The notes: generated from the sequence alone by a model not told the origin. DNA of 64,000 bases from Zingiber officinale (GCF_018446385.1 NC_056004.1:31688492-31752491), one strand, 5' to 3'; positions 23,613-36,339 are shown, numbered from the stretch's first letter. Program-made: numbers and translations.

Positions 23613-26145
23613 ACCATCTACTAGTATAAATATGTATGTTGCTATATTGCTCGGATAAGAAATAGAAATTTTTGAGGATTCTCTTTAGATTGTGTGATGC
23701 AATCTCCCTATGGTGTGATGCCAAGGAACCTTAAGTGGGAAACCTATGTTTTTACAATCCTTCTACACTTCTTTCCCACCTAGTTTCAGATTCCCATTCC
23801 ACAATCCTTCCAACACTCAATCTTGCTTCTTGTGCTGCATCACTTGTCCTTACCCTTCTCAATCGTTTGCAATCCAACCTCCCCTTGCCTTGCCCTTATC
23901 ATCCGATTCACTCTCTATCCGATCATTGTTCTTCCTATACCCTCTGGATACCCAAGTCCATGGATGCATTTTCTATAGTATCTTTATAGTATGATAATAA
24001 TTTTAAGAACTTGAAAATAGAAAACTCATATGACTTTCTTGAAGCATTTGAAAATAGAAAGCCTTACAATTAGCTGAATTTGATTCATTATTTCTTATTC
24101 CTGATATCATAGAATTGGATTGTTAACTGGTTATTCACATTCTTGGCATGCATTTAATTAGTGACTTTAAATAAATAAATAAATGATCTTGCTACTGAAT
24201 TGGTCGAGAGACAAGCATACAGTTGTCTTCTAGTTTATTTACTCATAAAGCAATAAATAGCATTGGTTTTTCCAGTTATTCTAGCAACCATGGAAAAATA
24301 TTTCCAGCTACAAATATTATGAGGAACTACTTATGCAACTTACAGAACGCTAACGAATGGTTGTTTGGTTACTTATTCAAGAATGATGTATTTGATGGTA
24401 AATACAATAATATTCTTTTACAATTATTTTGAAATATGAAAATGTATCAAAGACGGTCATAAAAAGTCACACTTATTTGACAAAAAGTAATAAACATCAT
24501 CGTCTTCCTTAAGTATGCACATTATTATATCTCATATCTTTTTAGATCTTATTGTTGCATTACTTTAAAATTTCACTCATTATTTCATTCAAATTAATTT
24601 TAATCTGTCACTGACCAGATGAGTTGATTTACATCACTACTACTGATATCTAGTAAGGTAATTAGGGAGTGCTTTCCGCCTGCAGATTAGGTAGGCTTGT
24701 GACTTTTTTTTTATGAACAAATCTGTTAGAAGAACTTTAACTACAAGGATTGTTGACGTTGTTGAAAGTCCTCCAATAATTATTTTTTAAAAAAAAAAAA
24801 TTAGAACCTGAATCAATATTTATCAACCTTAGTTATAAATAGCAGCAGGTCAGTTACCCATATATTTAGGTTCTATTCAAACCCTAACCTGAATCCAATT
24901 AGGCAATTAACACTTAGGATGATAAGCATATATCTGAGACAGCAGCTGGTGCCCAATCCCTTCGCCTACGATCTAGTGGCGGGTCCCTTCATCGCATGGC
25001 GGTTGTCCCATGAGAATCTTAAGATATGTTATTATTTGTACACTGTATGTAAGTATAATAAAAGTGCAACCGTGTTTTACTAAATTAATGCACCATTTTT
25101 ACTAAAACAGTGCATCTTGAAATACAGAATTGGTGCACTTACAAACTGACAAAATCTGCAAAACTTTCCAACTGTAGACAAGTCTGCAAAACTATCACAT
25201 ACGTTTACTAAGCTAGCACACCTTGCAATATAGAACTGCAGCACTTATAATCTAGTAGAATACTCCTATCTCATTGTATACAAGCCTACAAAATTACGAT
25301 ACCTACATCTGCTAAACTAGTGAACCTTGGTATATTAAACTAGCGCACCTAAAATTTGAATAAATAACCATGCATTTTATAATTGTTTCTTTAAAATTCC
25401 TGCACAAATATAACATGGTGAGGATGAACGGTGCCTTCACTGAAGTTTTGTCTTATTCAAAGGTATCGACTTAAATGGATAAAATATGAGGGCAATGGCT
25501 ACTTTGAATCCAACCAGGACCTGATTATGAAGCACAATTGAACACCGAAAATATACTTAGATGGTTGGATACTTGCGAGCACTTGATTATTAGGTACCCA
25601 TTGCCATCCATATCCTTCATGCTTTATACGAAGTAGATTATGGAAGTCATACAAACTTTCAAAGCAAATGGTCAATTTGGTGAATGAAAGACTATTATGA
25701 TTTAGCACAATGAGAAATTAATAGGGAAAAGGATAATCTGGTTGCAAATAAATGTACTATTAGGCCTTTCTCAAAATAATTCTAGGATCGGAGGAGTGTT
25801 TGTTATATAGCATGGAGAAATAACATAACACTAATTGCTGCAAGAGAAGCCACAAACTGAGAAAAAACAATTAAAGCTACAATTTAGCAATCTTCCATGC
25901 AGTTGAAACAATGCGTACCATGACACGACTCAAAAGACAAGACAAGATATGAATCTTAAAATCCATCAATTTCTTGAAAATTCAACATTTCGAGAACAGT
26001 AACTAGGAAGTACCCATTCAACGAAAATCCTTTCGATGCCTTGCTATTTCTCTCTGGAAATGAAATTATTATCATAAGCTCCCATCAAACATGAATTAGG
26101 AACACCCAAATCACAGTAAAAAAAAAAACAAAGAATGGAAATTAC
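23613..26145. other. Flanking DNA, copy B
   Basis: Same content as 4886-7408: no gene recognised, and a degenerate 100-bp tandem repeat at 25101-25358. Confidence 0.6.
25101..25358. repeat. Degenerate tandem repeat, about 100-bp unit (copy B)
   Basis: Units begin at 25101, 25207 and 25312. The first unit is 13 bp longer than in copy A. Confidence 0.6.
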
Positions 26146-26500
26146 CGTCCAAATTACAAGGCAATTCCTTTTTGTCCTCACAATGAATGACCTCCACCTG
26201 ATCACGCAATCAAATGGCGATGAAGTTTTTTTTAATAGAAAAAAGATAACTAAAATTTCAAGATCCCATTATCTAAACCTCGGGCTGCTCATTCTTGGAG
26301 CATAGATTGACGGTCAAGAATCTCCCCGTCGCAGGCGAAATGCTCGGTGTCGTCCTGGGGGCAGCAATTTGAACCCTAGAAACGTTCCGCTGAGATGATC
26401 GAACGCCTTGTAGCGCGAAAGGATTGGCTCCGGAGAGAGATGAGAGGATGAAGGTTCCAGGACAAGAATTTGCGGTGGTTAGGGGGGCGAGGGAGCTCAT
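26146..26500 (-). CDS. Candidate 5' exons of a plastid-targeted protein gene (copy B)
   Basis: Exon 1 is 26500-26279 (74 codons) and exon 2 is 26197-26146, with the same GT/AG signals as copy A. Exon 1 differs from copy A at one residue that I can see (Ser to Ala near position 10). Exon 2 carries Ala to Val. The open frame and splice sites survive in both copies. Downstream exons are not identified. TATA-like stretch at 26574-26583 on the minus strand. Confidence 0.45.
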
Positions 26501-26801
26501 GAAGGCCGGCAACGCGAGGAGAGCGTCAAGGGAACGTTTGCCAACGTAGCCAGCTCAAACGACAAACCTCGGTCTATATATATCTTTTTATAAAAGCAAT
26601 GATATATTAAGTAAAAAATCTCAAGGAAAATTTTACATATAAATATATGATCCATCATTTTATTTTTTTATGAATTTCATCATTTATGTATCTATTTTTA
26701 AGATTTTCATTGAGATTTTTTCCTTAAACATGTTATTTTTCATATATATATATATATGTATCTCATTTTTTGTAATGAAAACAATAACTATGAATAATCA
26801 C

Positions 26802-27544
26802 TTAACAATAACAATTGTGAATAGCGACAGTAATGGTGAGCAAACGACCTAGTAGTGAACAATAATCGTAAATATTAATTAGTAAACAGTATTGACTAAT
26901 AATAATTAGTGAACCGTAGTTGTTTTAGATGAATCTTGGCACTTTTGGGAATGGTGTTTTTCATAGATTTGAACAAGAATCATCTGTCTTGTTGTTCAAG
27001 TTTTAGCTTAATTTTTTTTAAGATCTTATAATGAGTTTTCAGTAGCTATCAGTAGCTCTTGCCGTTCAGCATAGGATTTACAAACTTAAATAACAAGACT
27101 AAGAATTCTTAAAGACAAAGGAGTTTTCAGTTAGCGAGCTACTATAGCATAGGATTTACAAGACTAAGAATTCTTAAGGGCAAAGGAGATGAAAACAAAG
27201 TATATCCTTAGGTCTAAAAAAATTTATTAAACTGTCACATGAATTTTATTGAAAAATTTACTAGCTAAGAAATTACAAGTATACAAACTAATTTAGATAC
27301 TAGCTAATTACAAGATTACAAACAGAAATTAAAATAGTAAGGATATTACAGGAGCATACTTATAACAAACACATTTACGAACAAATTAGCACAATTTCTT
27401 CATCTTTCTTAGTGATGAACATTCAGTTAAAATCGAATCGATTGAATTGAATTAATGGAAACTAAATAAATCAATTTCTTTTAACAAACTGACTTGACCT
27501 AATTTTAGGACAAAAATCGAATAACCCAAATAAACTGAACTAAT
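26802..27544. other. AT-rich DNA, no feature recognised
   Basis: Right of the duplication edge. It contains short repeated ataggatttacaa-gactaagaattcttaa words (27070-27180), a local imperfect duplication. Confidence 0.5.
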
Positions 27545-27760
27545 AAAATTTCGATTACTTCAATTTTGACTGAATTAATCGATTTCTAATGTTTTAAATT
27601 TTATAAAATCAATCTTGATTATGTCTTATTACAAAATTAATGTTCTTCCTCTAAAATTTCGACTAATTCAGTTCTGCACGAATTAATCGATTTCTAATAT
27701 TTTAAACTTTCTAAAATCAATCTTGATTATGTCTTATTGCAAAATTAATGCCCTTCCTCT
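27545..27760. repeat. 108-bp tandem duplication
   Basis: Two head-to-tail units, 27545-27652 and 27653-27760, each opening aaaatttcga and ending cttcctct, with scattered substitutions. Confidence 0.85.
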
Positions 27761-27770
27761 TAGTCTTTTC

Positions 27771-27983
27771 CTCCTGCTCCCACTAGCGGAGCCAGGTCGG
27801 GTGATCTACCCAGGTTGTGGGCTACGCCGATGCTGTCACACGGGCTGCTCTCTCCTTCTCTTTCGTTTGCTTTCTTTTTCTCAATGTAAACTTAAGTTTT
27901 TTTTTCTTGTTGACTGCCGTTGGCTACCCGAGCTACAACCCGAGTAGCTTAGAATGTGGCTCCGCCCTTGCCTGCTCCTGCTC
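27771..27983. mobile_element. Small inverted-repeat element with 9-bp target duplication
   Basis: Exact 9-bp direct repeats CTCCTGCTC lie at 27771-27779 and 27975-27983. The body at 27780-27974 ends in inverted GCGGAGCCA words (27786-27794 and 27957-27965). A 9-bp duplication is usual for Mutator-like elements. The low complexity of the duplicated word lowers certainty. Confidence 0.5.
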
Positions 27984-28444
27984 ACCATGAGATCTCAAAA
28001 GTAAAACAAAATAAAAAAATAGATTGGCACCCAAATCAACAAAAAATAATTGAAGAAACAAAATTTGCCAAAGTTAACCGAGAACAAACATGAGACTATA
28101 GGAGTTCGAATCCACCAATTTTCAGATACAATAGAAATCGACCAAGGTTAAGACGGTTAGAAGAAGAATAGGAAGATGATAGGAATATGAGAGCAATATT
28201 AAATCTTATTGTTCATTGCTATTTGCCCAAAGGACAACATAATATATAATATTTAAAAAGTATTTGATCAATTAACCAATTAATAAATAACAAAATTATT
28301 CTGAGAATTATTCTAATAATTATAATAGAATTAATTAGAATAATCCTAATACTAATTTGATTTGATTTAGTGATTTGATCTGGTAAATTCTGATGATCCT
28401 CTTTTACCCCCCCCCCCCTCCCGACAGACTTAACGGGAGATTTT
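27984..28444 (-). other. Probable copia 3' end or LTR remnant
   Basis: AT-rich DNA lying 3' (minus sense) of the copia pol remnant. A G-rich run (C12 at 28407-28418 on the plus strand) may be an expanded polypurine tract. LTR edges are not found. Confidence 0.3.
28407..28418 (+). repeat. Poly-C tract
   Basis: Twelve C in a row followed by TCCC. Confidence 0.9.
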
Positions 28445-30180
28445 TTTATATTGAGTTTACTTGCTAACTTGTTGAAATGTTGTCTGGATAATGACTTAGT
28501 AAAAATATCAGTGATTTGATCTTTAGCATAAATATAAGAGATGGATAACTGTTAAATTGTCACACGTTCACGAATAAAATAAAAATCAATTTCCACATGT
28601 TTTGTACGAGCATTAAAGATTGGATATGCTGTGAGATATGTTGCTCCAATATATTGTCACATCAAATTTTTGGTGCAATATTTGATGCAAGATGAAATTC
28701 AGAGAGAAGTGATTGAAGTCAAATAATTTTAGACGTATTTGTTATAGTTTTATATTCTGCATCAGTGCTTGAACGAGATATCATAGGTTGCTTTTTCGAA
28801 TTCCATGAGATAAGATTTCATCTAAGAAATATTGCATATCCACTAGTAGAGCGCCTATCTTCAAGAGAACTTGCCTAATCCACATTACTATAGATGTAAA
28901 TCTTGAGACGATTGGCAATATAAAAGAAGATCATGTAAAATAAAATCTTTGAGATAGCGAAGTACTCTTTTTACATTATTCTAATTTTGTTCAGTTGGAG
29001 CAGATAGCCATCCTCATATGGAATAAGCTCAATACCAAAAAAAAAATGAGCAATATCCAAATCTCAAGTAGGAAATTCTTGATTGAGAAGACTTAATAAA
29101 GTTGTGATACCCTTGTGATTATTGCCGGTTATCAGGATGTAATCCACATAAATAAGAAAAAATATCATAGATCCATCATTATATTTATGAAATAGAGACG
29201 AGTCAATCTTTAATTAAGAAAATCCTTGAGCTTGTAACCAATTAGATAGTCGATGAAATCATGCACGAGGAGCTTGTTGAAGACCATATAAGGATTTCTT
29301 AAGTTGGCAAACATGAGACAGAAATTGTGGATGAATGAATCTAGGTGGTTGCTCTATAAATATAGTTTCCTCAAGATGACCATGGAGAAACGCATTTGAA
29401 ATGTCCAATTGACGTATAGGCCAATTAGAACTAACAACTATCGATAATAATAGTCTGACAAATGTAATTTTGATGACAGAGATAAAAGTATCATTAAAAT
29501 CAATACTTGGTTGTTGACTAAATCTTTTAGCTACAAGTTGAGCTTTGGACCATTAAAGAGAACCATCAGCTCAATACTTAAGATGGAATATAATACCCAT
29601 TTAGAGCCCACAACATTCATGGAGGGAGTACGCAGAACTAGACTCTATGTTCCATTGCAAAGAAGTGCATCAAATTATGTAGTCATTGCATTACGTCAAT
29701 TTGGATCCTTGCTCGCTTGTGTAAAATAAGTTGTCTCAATAGATTTTGAAGAGACCACTAGAGCTCGTGGAAGGGGATGACGAGTTGTTATTGGTGAACA
29801 TCATGCATATATGCCACTCAAGGAAAGCATGTGATGAGGAGGATTATCATCTAAATCACTTATTGATGGCAATGAGGAAATAGATTGACATAGTGATTTT
29901 GATGATGGACTTGTATTATCTTCGAATGGTGAAACTTTAGATTGGATTAACAGTCTGAGGTGATTCTGATGGTATATGGGAGTTATCAGAGATCTCTGGA
30001 GTAGTACCTAGAATGCCATCACTTCTGACAATATTAGGAGACATCAAGAAGGTGTCACCTGTATCTGGAGAAGAGATCGAAGAAGCTACTGAAAAAGGGA
30101 ATAGACAATTCCTTAGTAGATACATTATCTAGACTTTTACATTAACATTACATTTTTGTAAGAATTATGTGTTGGTGCAA
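28445..30180 (-). pseudogene. Ty1-copia reverse transcriptase remnant
   Basis: On the minus strand, across frames: VVGSKWV near 29600, NWPIRQLDISNAFLHGHLEE near 29350-29430, a FIEQPPRFIHPQF stretch, VCQLKKSLYGLQQAPRA near 29270-29320, and the active-site box near 29139-29150, which reads YVDY instead of YVDD (second catalytic Asp lost, codon TAC). Further on come the RT end and RNase H traces. The frame at 29937-30125 is the linker before RT. It is cut at about 30200 by the gypsy LTR. Confidence 0.8.
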
Positions 30181-30205
30181 TCATGCTTAAGTCAAGGTTA
30201 AACAG

Positions 30206-31665
30206 TGTTACGTACTGCAAGTATACAGTTACGTTGTCAGTAATACAAAAGATATTAAACCCACAGAGATTAGTTATAAGCACTAGCTATCATTTACGTA
30301 GAATTATCTAAACTATCAATGGTCGGTAGTTATCTATTGAGAAGGAAAGACGAAACCTAGAAGGAAGATGAAAGAGTTAGAGGTAAAGTTGTTTATCTTG
30401 GTTTGAGGAGTATTTTAGGAGTTTGGTTTCGTTGTGGTATGTACTAATGTGTCACAATCTACTATTTTACTATCTTCAATTAACGTACCCTTATAGGAAG
30501 TTAGAGTCATTATCTCTAAGTATTAAATAGAGATGATCCCTGTGAAATCCGGTAACGGTTAACCCTTGTCACTAGGGCATCTTAGTCATAGATCACAGGA
30601 ACACATGACTAGTTAATAACAATAAAGATAAAGATATGAGTTCAGCACGGTTTCCTACTTCCTTATGAAGGGGTTGCTTCTCTTTTCAAGGGAATATCCT
30701 AGACATTCGTGAATGGGTTACCCCTATCACTATGGTCCCTCAGGTATACGATCTAAAGTACTCTCTCTACGAGATTTACAATCCCTATACAAATATTCAA
30801 TCTACATGTCAATCAAACGCGAGCAATTCTCATGCATGTTAAATAGAATAGATACAAGAGCAAGTCAATATTACATAATAGGTAAAAGGCATAAACATGA
30901 ATTGTTACATCGTATCCTTAACCACAACTACTCCCTAATCCTAGAACAATGAATCTACTCCATAGACGAAAGAGGAGAACCCAAAGATATCATGCTATAC
31001 AGCATTCAATTCCAAATTAAGAGAAGGAACGAAGAGAAACGCTTATCCAATGGCGTCGAGTGATTCTTTGGTCCAACCCTTTGCTTCTGGAGTTGATGTG
31101 ATTATGACACCCTTGGATCGTCGAACGGAGGTCTGAGATGGCGTGGAATGACACTAAGGTGATCTTTCTTCGAACGCTCGCCTCCTCCTCTTGAGAAGAA
31201 GTTTAGAACCCCTTTTATAAGGTAGGGCAGGGGTGCGACACGACCCGTGCCATGACCGTGCGGGATCGCATGGTCAACTCCTTCTTGGCTGCGGGTTAAG
31301 TGACATGGCGGTGTGAGATCCACACGATCGTGTTCTTCTCTAGCTTTAGATGCTTCACACGGTCGTGTAGGGTCGCACGGCTATGTTCTCCTTCTCCTCT
31401 AGATGTGTTGCACGACCGTGTAGGGTCACACGACCAGTGTCGATTAGCCTTCTGGTTTGCTCCCCGGTACGTTGACGATCACTGTTTTTTCTCCAAAAGT
31501 TATCCCTGTCCACACAAATACACACAAAGAGCAGATCTCCGAAATAGAAGAGTAATTATGTTATAAATATGATAAGGAAAGTAAGAATGCATAAATCCAT
31601 CATGAATAAAATATGTGAATGTGCGTCGAAACATGCATAAAAGATTATAAGATCTACGCACATCA
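30206..31665 (-). repeat. 3' LTR of outer gypsy
   Basis: On the minus strand it begins TGATGTGCGTAGATC at 31665, preceded by a degenerate polypurine word (ctgggtgtg), and ends ...AACA at 30206. It contains a TATAAAA box at 31214-31220 with CACGACC/CGTGT-rich sequence upstream of it (31230-31450). Confidence 0.75.
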
Positions 31666-31844
31666 CACACCCAGACTTGAACCTTTACTTGTCCTCAAGC
31701 AAAATGTTGCAATCTAAATTCATGAGTCCTTTAGTGTTTCATAATCCCTAGTGCACTCGTCTAACTCTATCAACTAGTTTCATTGATAAGCATGATTGTG
31801 GAGTAACCTAAGTATGGCTTAAGCATAAGTTCTTTGTGCTCAGT

Positions 31845-33542
31845 TGTTACGCAACTGTAAGTGCACGGTTTCGTCGTTAGTAATAAAAAAAGATCGAATC
31901 CATAGGGACTGGTTATAACCACTAAAGATATCTCAAAGCGAATTAGCTAAACAACCAAACAAGTAGTTATACAAACTAAGATGTAACTAGAAAAAAATGT
32001 AAAAGGTAAATGCAGAAAACTAGATTTTAATGAAAGTTCTAGAAGATTTGGTTTCTTTGTGATACTTATCAATGTAATATGATCTACCAATACTGTCCTC
32101 AATTGTCCTGCATTTGTAAGAAGTCACCTGTAATTTTCTGCAAAAAACACCGGCAAGGGACTTTTATTTACACCTTAAGCAATCAAATAGTTATGATCCC
32201 TACGAAGTCCGTTAGAGGGGCGGCCCTGTCACGACGCCCCTCGGTCATACGACATAGAAACACATCACTAATCAATTCACAACAAGATATAGGGCATAGC
32301 ACATCTATTTATCCCTCTTCTTTGTAAATTCTTGCTTCACCCTTCAAGGTAATCCCCTTGACGTTCGTTAACGGGGCAACCCTGTCACAACGCCCCTCGG
32401 TCATACAATCTAAAGAATTCCTCTACAAGATCATCAAGATTTATAAACAATCAATCAAGAATGATAATTAGATCCAAACACAACAATCCATACAAGATAG
32501 AATTGATACAAAACATAACAACATCATTAAATCAAGAAGTTGACAAATTCTTAAGATCTTACATCAATTTACATCACAAATACTCCCTCCATCCTAGAAC
32601 AAGGAGATCTACTCCATGATACAAAAGAAAAGATCCGAAGATAAGAAGATCATAAATATTTTGATCCCAATCAAGAAGATACAAGGAGTGATCTTCGAAA
32701 CTAATCCTTGCTATCGGAGTCGATTCAAGAATGGAAACGTCTTGAGATCACCGGATCGATGCCCAAAAGGTGAAGAAAAGCCTCAAGATTCGATCTCCCC
32801 AAAAGGAGAGCCTCCCCTCTTTCAAAGAAGGAGAACCCCTTATATAGAGCGAGGGGTTTGGGTGCCACACGGCCCGTGCCACGGCCGTGTGGATCTCACA
32901 CGGCCTGGCAATGTTTCTTCTCGCCCAAGGTCACACGGTCATGTGGCTCTCACACGGCCGTGCCATGCTCTGTCACTGGATGTCTTGCACAACCATGCAG
33001 ATCCACACGACCTAGCAATGTTCTGCCTCTGGAAATGCCACACGGCCGTGTGGTACACATGACCTGGCAATGCTTTGGCTCTGTAAAGGTTGCACAGCTG
33101 TGTGGCACACACGATCTGGCAATGCTTTGGCTCTGGAAAGGTCGCACGACCATGTAGATCTACACGGCCATGTTTTGGAATTGCTTCAGGGATGGCACAG
33201 TCGTGTGAATCCCAATGGTCATGACATGCTTCTCCTCTGCTGATGCTGCACGGGTTGTCTGCTCCACACGGCTAAGGTAATTTTCCCTTGGCATGGTCGT
33301 GTGGCTCACATGGATGATATTGTCTTCCTTTACTTGCTTGTAGAGTTGACCACGAACATCAATTCTTCTCCAAATTCGATTCCTATAGACAGAAAATGCA
33401 CATGAGCAAATCTCCGAACAAAGAAGAGTAAATATGCTAAAAGTAAAGTAAGGAGTATGAAAATGCATAGATAAAGCATGTGTAAAACATGTGAATGTGC
33501 GTCAAAACATGCTAAACAAGTGTATACAATATATGCACATCA
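31845..33542 (-). repeat. 3' LTR of inner gypsy
   Basis: 1698 bp, ends TGATGTGCAT...GTAACA on the minus strand, close match to 43114-44834. TATATAAG box at 32840-32847. Palindromic ACACGGCCGTGT modules at 32865-33300 upstream of it. The open frames at 32616-33157 over these modules are artefacts. Confidence 0.85.
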
Positions 33543-33549
33543 CACCCCC
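33543..33549 (-). promoter_or_regulatory. Polypurine tract of inner gypsy
   Basis: TGGGGGTG abuts the LTR start on the minus strand, the expected plus-strand primer position. Confidence 0.7.
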
Positions 33550-34495
33550 AGACTTAAACTTTTGCTTATACTCAAGCAAAATGTCGCAATCTAGATTCAT
33601 ATGTTCTATAATGCATCATAATTCCTAATGCACTTTCCTATCTCTCCAAAAGTTTCATTGATAAGCATGATCATGGAAATAACTCAAGTATGGCTTAAGC
33701 ATAAGTCTCTTTGTGCACAGTGCAAATAAGTGACCCAAATTCTTCAAGTTTCAAGTTTCATCCTAGTCAAGTCATCCAATTGAGTTCCTAATATTTCCGG
33801 TGATATGCACTTACTAGTCACACACTTGGTTCATATTTCTCAATCAACCCAAGGTCTCAAATGCGTGCTCGATATCAAGAGAATCATAGCAGTTATTTCC
33901 CCAATAACCTAACTCGGTCTCAAAGGGGTGACTTGCTAGTTTCCACTCATGACAATTATTTTTTATATATCTTATTCAACATTTTTTTTCATTTCCTTTT
34001 TGCTTTTTTTTTTTCATTTTTTTCTAAGTGATTACAAGGTGCAACACTTAAACACAAATGTACATAAGCACAAATGTTAGGATATTTTAATTTTTCTAAA
34101 TGAGCTTACATGATTCGAGCCTTATCCAGTAATCAAAATGAAGTTTGAGAAATCACCATGGAAACCAAGTATTAAACAAATAGGATGAATCATGACTATT
34201 TCAATTATATCAACTATTCAAGCTCAAGTAAAGTGAAAGTAAGATTCTTAAGGTTAAGTCAAACCTCAAACTTATCTCCATACAATACTTAGCTCATATC
34301 ATGCTACTTAAGATAGAGAAAAGAAGTACACTAAACATACTAGCATCATTTACAACATCATGAATCAAGATAAAAACATGCTAACCATTTTACTTAAAAA
34401 TAAGAAAACATAAAAGTGAAGATTGATGTTCTCAATATGTATATCACAATGTTTCAAAAGACAATCAAATGAAAGTCAAAAACAAACTCAAGAAA
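33550..34495 (-). other. 3' UTR of inner gypsy
   Basis: Non-coding, homologous to 44835-45740 and, in reverse orientation, to 2890-3440. It contains T-rich runs near 33980-34025. Confidence 0.7.
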
Positions 34496-34822
34496 TCAAA
34501 CAAACAAAACAAAATGCATGATGAAATAGAAAAACTGAAAAATGCAAAGAAAAATCAGGTTGTTGCAAAGGCCCCCCAGACTTAAATTTTTCATCATCCC
34601 GATGAAATCAATATGGTGGTGGAAGAGGAGGTGGGGGTCTACATGGATGACCAATAGGAAAATTAGGGAACCCGGAGTTTCACTCACGAACTTATGATAT
34701 TCATAGAGGGCACTAACTTGTTGACTAGTAATATTCATGCCCTGTATGAATTCACTCATCCTAGCTTGATCAATATCATAGTCTTGAACAAACTCGGCCA
34801 CTTGACCTTGAAAATTCCTCAT
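34496..34822 (-). pseudogene. C-terminal segment of gypsy extra ORF
   Basis: A 108-codon frame whose first 50 residues (FVQDYDIDQARMSEFIQ, then NITSQQVSALYEYHK) look like the Gln/Asp-rich tail that follows plant transposon-protein ORFs. The hydrophobic rest reads into the UTR. It follows the 34838-35431 frame after 15 bases, with an intervening frame break. Confidence 0.45.
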
Positions 34823-34837
34823 AAACTGAAAATGATC

Positions 34838-36061
34838 TTACACCTCTTTAAACTGTTCATCTGATAAAGAGAAACGACCCTCCAATATCACACATTGGAC
34901 CTCCTTCTTCTCATGAAGTGAGTCTAGAGATGTGCGGAAATCAGAAAAATCAAATCTGGAATGACTCGTACCATAGGCAAAAGAATGCCTAGCAGGTTCC
35001 AAATGTCCGGAGGGCTGCGGGTGTCTAGATGACGAGGACTCAAGGTGGGGCTCAGTATCCTCGAATAAAGAAGGGGCATTCTCAGGATCTACATCAGTGA
35101 TCACCCAATTAGCAGGGTTGCGAACAGAAGTCCGCTCAGGATAAGGAAGAGATAGTGGAAAACCATCCCTCCTAGAAAAAGTAAAACCATTCTCATCCCG
35201 ACAAATCATTTTTATAGCAAGACATGCATCAATATCGATCATATTATTACCATGAATGATCTCTAGTTCATCTATATCACAACCCAAATTTATAGCTACT
35301 TGAGTAATCAAACTACCAAAAACAATCGATCCTGAGGATGCCTTCCCGGCTCTCACCAAGGTTTGCAAAAAATGGAAACCAGAATCAAAATCAATCTTAT
35401 GTAAGATAGCCCACAGAGCATAAAGCTCCACTTTTCTAACAACTCCATCGCTTTACCCTATACCAAAAATAGTTTTACTCATAACTCGATGTAAGTACCT
35501 AAAAATGAGGTTTTGCATATGGGAAGCTTTAACTCTAGAGGGCTCATAAGATTGATCCAAACCAATAATCGAATTCCAAAAATGGTTCCAATTGAATCTT
35601 GAGTCAAACCTTCGAGAGCTACCGGTGGACAATCCAAAACAATTATTGAAGTCACTAAATGTCCACTAAAATTTTTGATTCATTAATCTAAAAGTTATTT
35701 TTCCAATGTAGTGATCTTCATTAGCAAAGTGAGCATCTAGTAAACTCAAAAACTCCAGTATGATACGAGGATATATAGGTAGATGTGTGTACATGATATC
35801 ATTCTAATCAAGAGACTCAATCATCCAATCTACATCATCTCTAATTTCTAGAATATTCAAAATAGTTGGGTCCATATAATGTGTACACACAATCTTTCTA
35901 TTGACAAGAATATCAAATCTAGATTTATGATCTTCATTTCTAAAAATAATATTGAATTCATTGTTGTTACCTTTGTCGTGTGAAATCCTTTTTCCTTTGC
36001 CCTTTGTGACCTTTTCCTTTCCTTTTTTCCTTTGTTGGCTCTCTTCCTCCGCTTGATCCAC
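34838..36061 (-). pseudogene. Extra gypsy ORF, plant transposon-protein (PF20167-like) family
   Basis: Two open pieces are present: 36061-35804 (Lys/Glu-rich start, then FRNEDHKSRFDILVNRK and a VDWMIESL end) and 35431-34838 (MELYALWAILHKIDFDSGFHF, SGSIVFGSLITQVAINLG, then an acidic Ser/Pro-rich tail). The ALWAIL, G-I-FG-LIT and later M-ICR patterns are those of the putative plant transposon protein domain carried downstream of pol by many Athila-like gypsy elements. Its role is unknown. The 35432-35803 middle is out of frame. The family assignment is from memory of the pattern. Confidence 0.55.
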
Positions 36062-36339
36062 CGCTTCCTTTACGAAGTTTCTTCAAAAGATTAAACATGA
36101 TGTGAAGTTCAAAGCAGGGAAAGGCTTTGTGATTTGAAAAGTGAGATCTCAAGAGAATAGATCTTGAGAAATGAGATCTTAGGAATGGAGGTAATTAGAT
36201 CTTGAAGATAGGAGAAGGAAATTACTATTTAGATCTAGATGTAAGATAGTTTGTAGAGAAAAATAGGATAGAGATCTAGATCTGAGAGTTTGAAGAAGAT
36301 AGGTTGATGATTAGAAAGGGTTGAGAGAGGAGGGTGTGT
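36062..36339 (-). other. Leader of the extra ORF
   Basis: AG-rich DNA with repeated agatctNgag words (36140-36300), no domain seen. Confidence 0.4.

Larger units (their letters stand above)
18669..26801. repeat. Segmental duplication, copy B
   Basis: Second copy of the block at 1-8062, direct orientation. Differences seen by eye include a 31-bp extra tandem unit near 20621-20651, a replaced block near 21497-21590, a 13-bp insertion near 25142 and a shorter AT microsatellite near 26742. The retroelement it carries is complete at its left end here (5' LTR at 17001). Confidence 0.95.

Noticed and set aside
32865..33300. Regularly spaced palindromic repeats resembling a CRISPR array
   Set aside because: Plant nuclear LTR sequence, degenerate repeats, similar fillers in place of unique spacers, and no cas genes.
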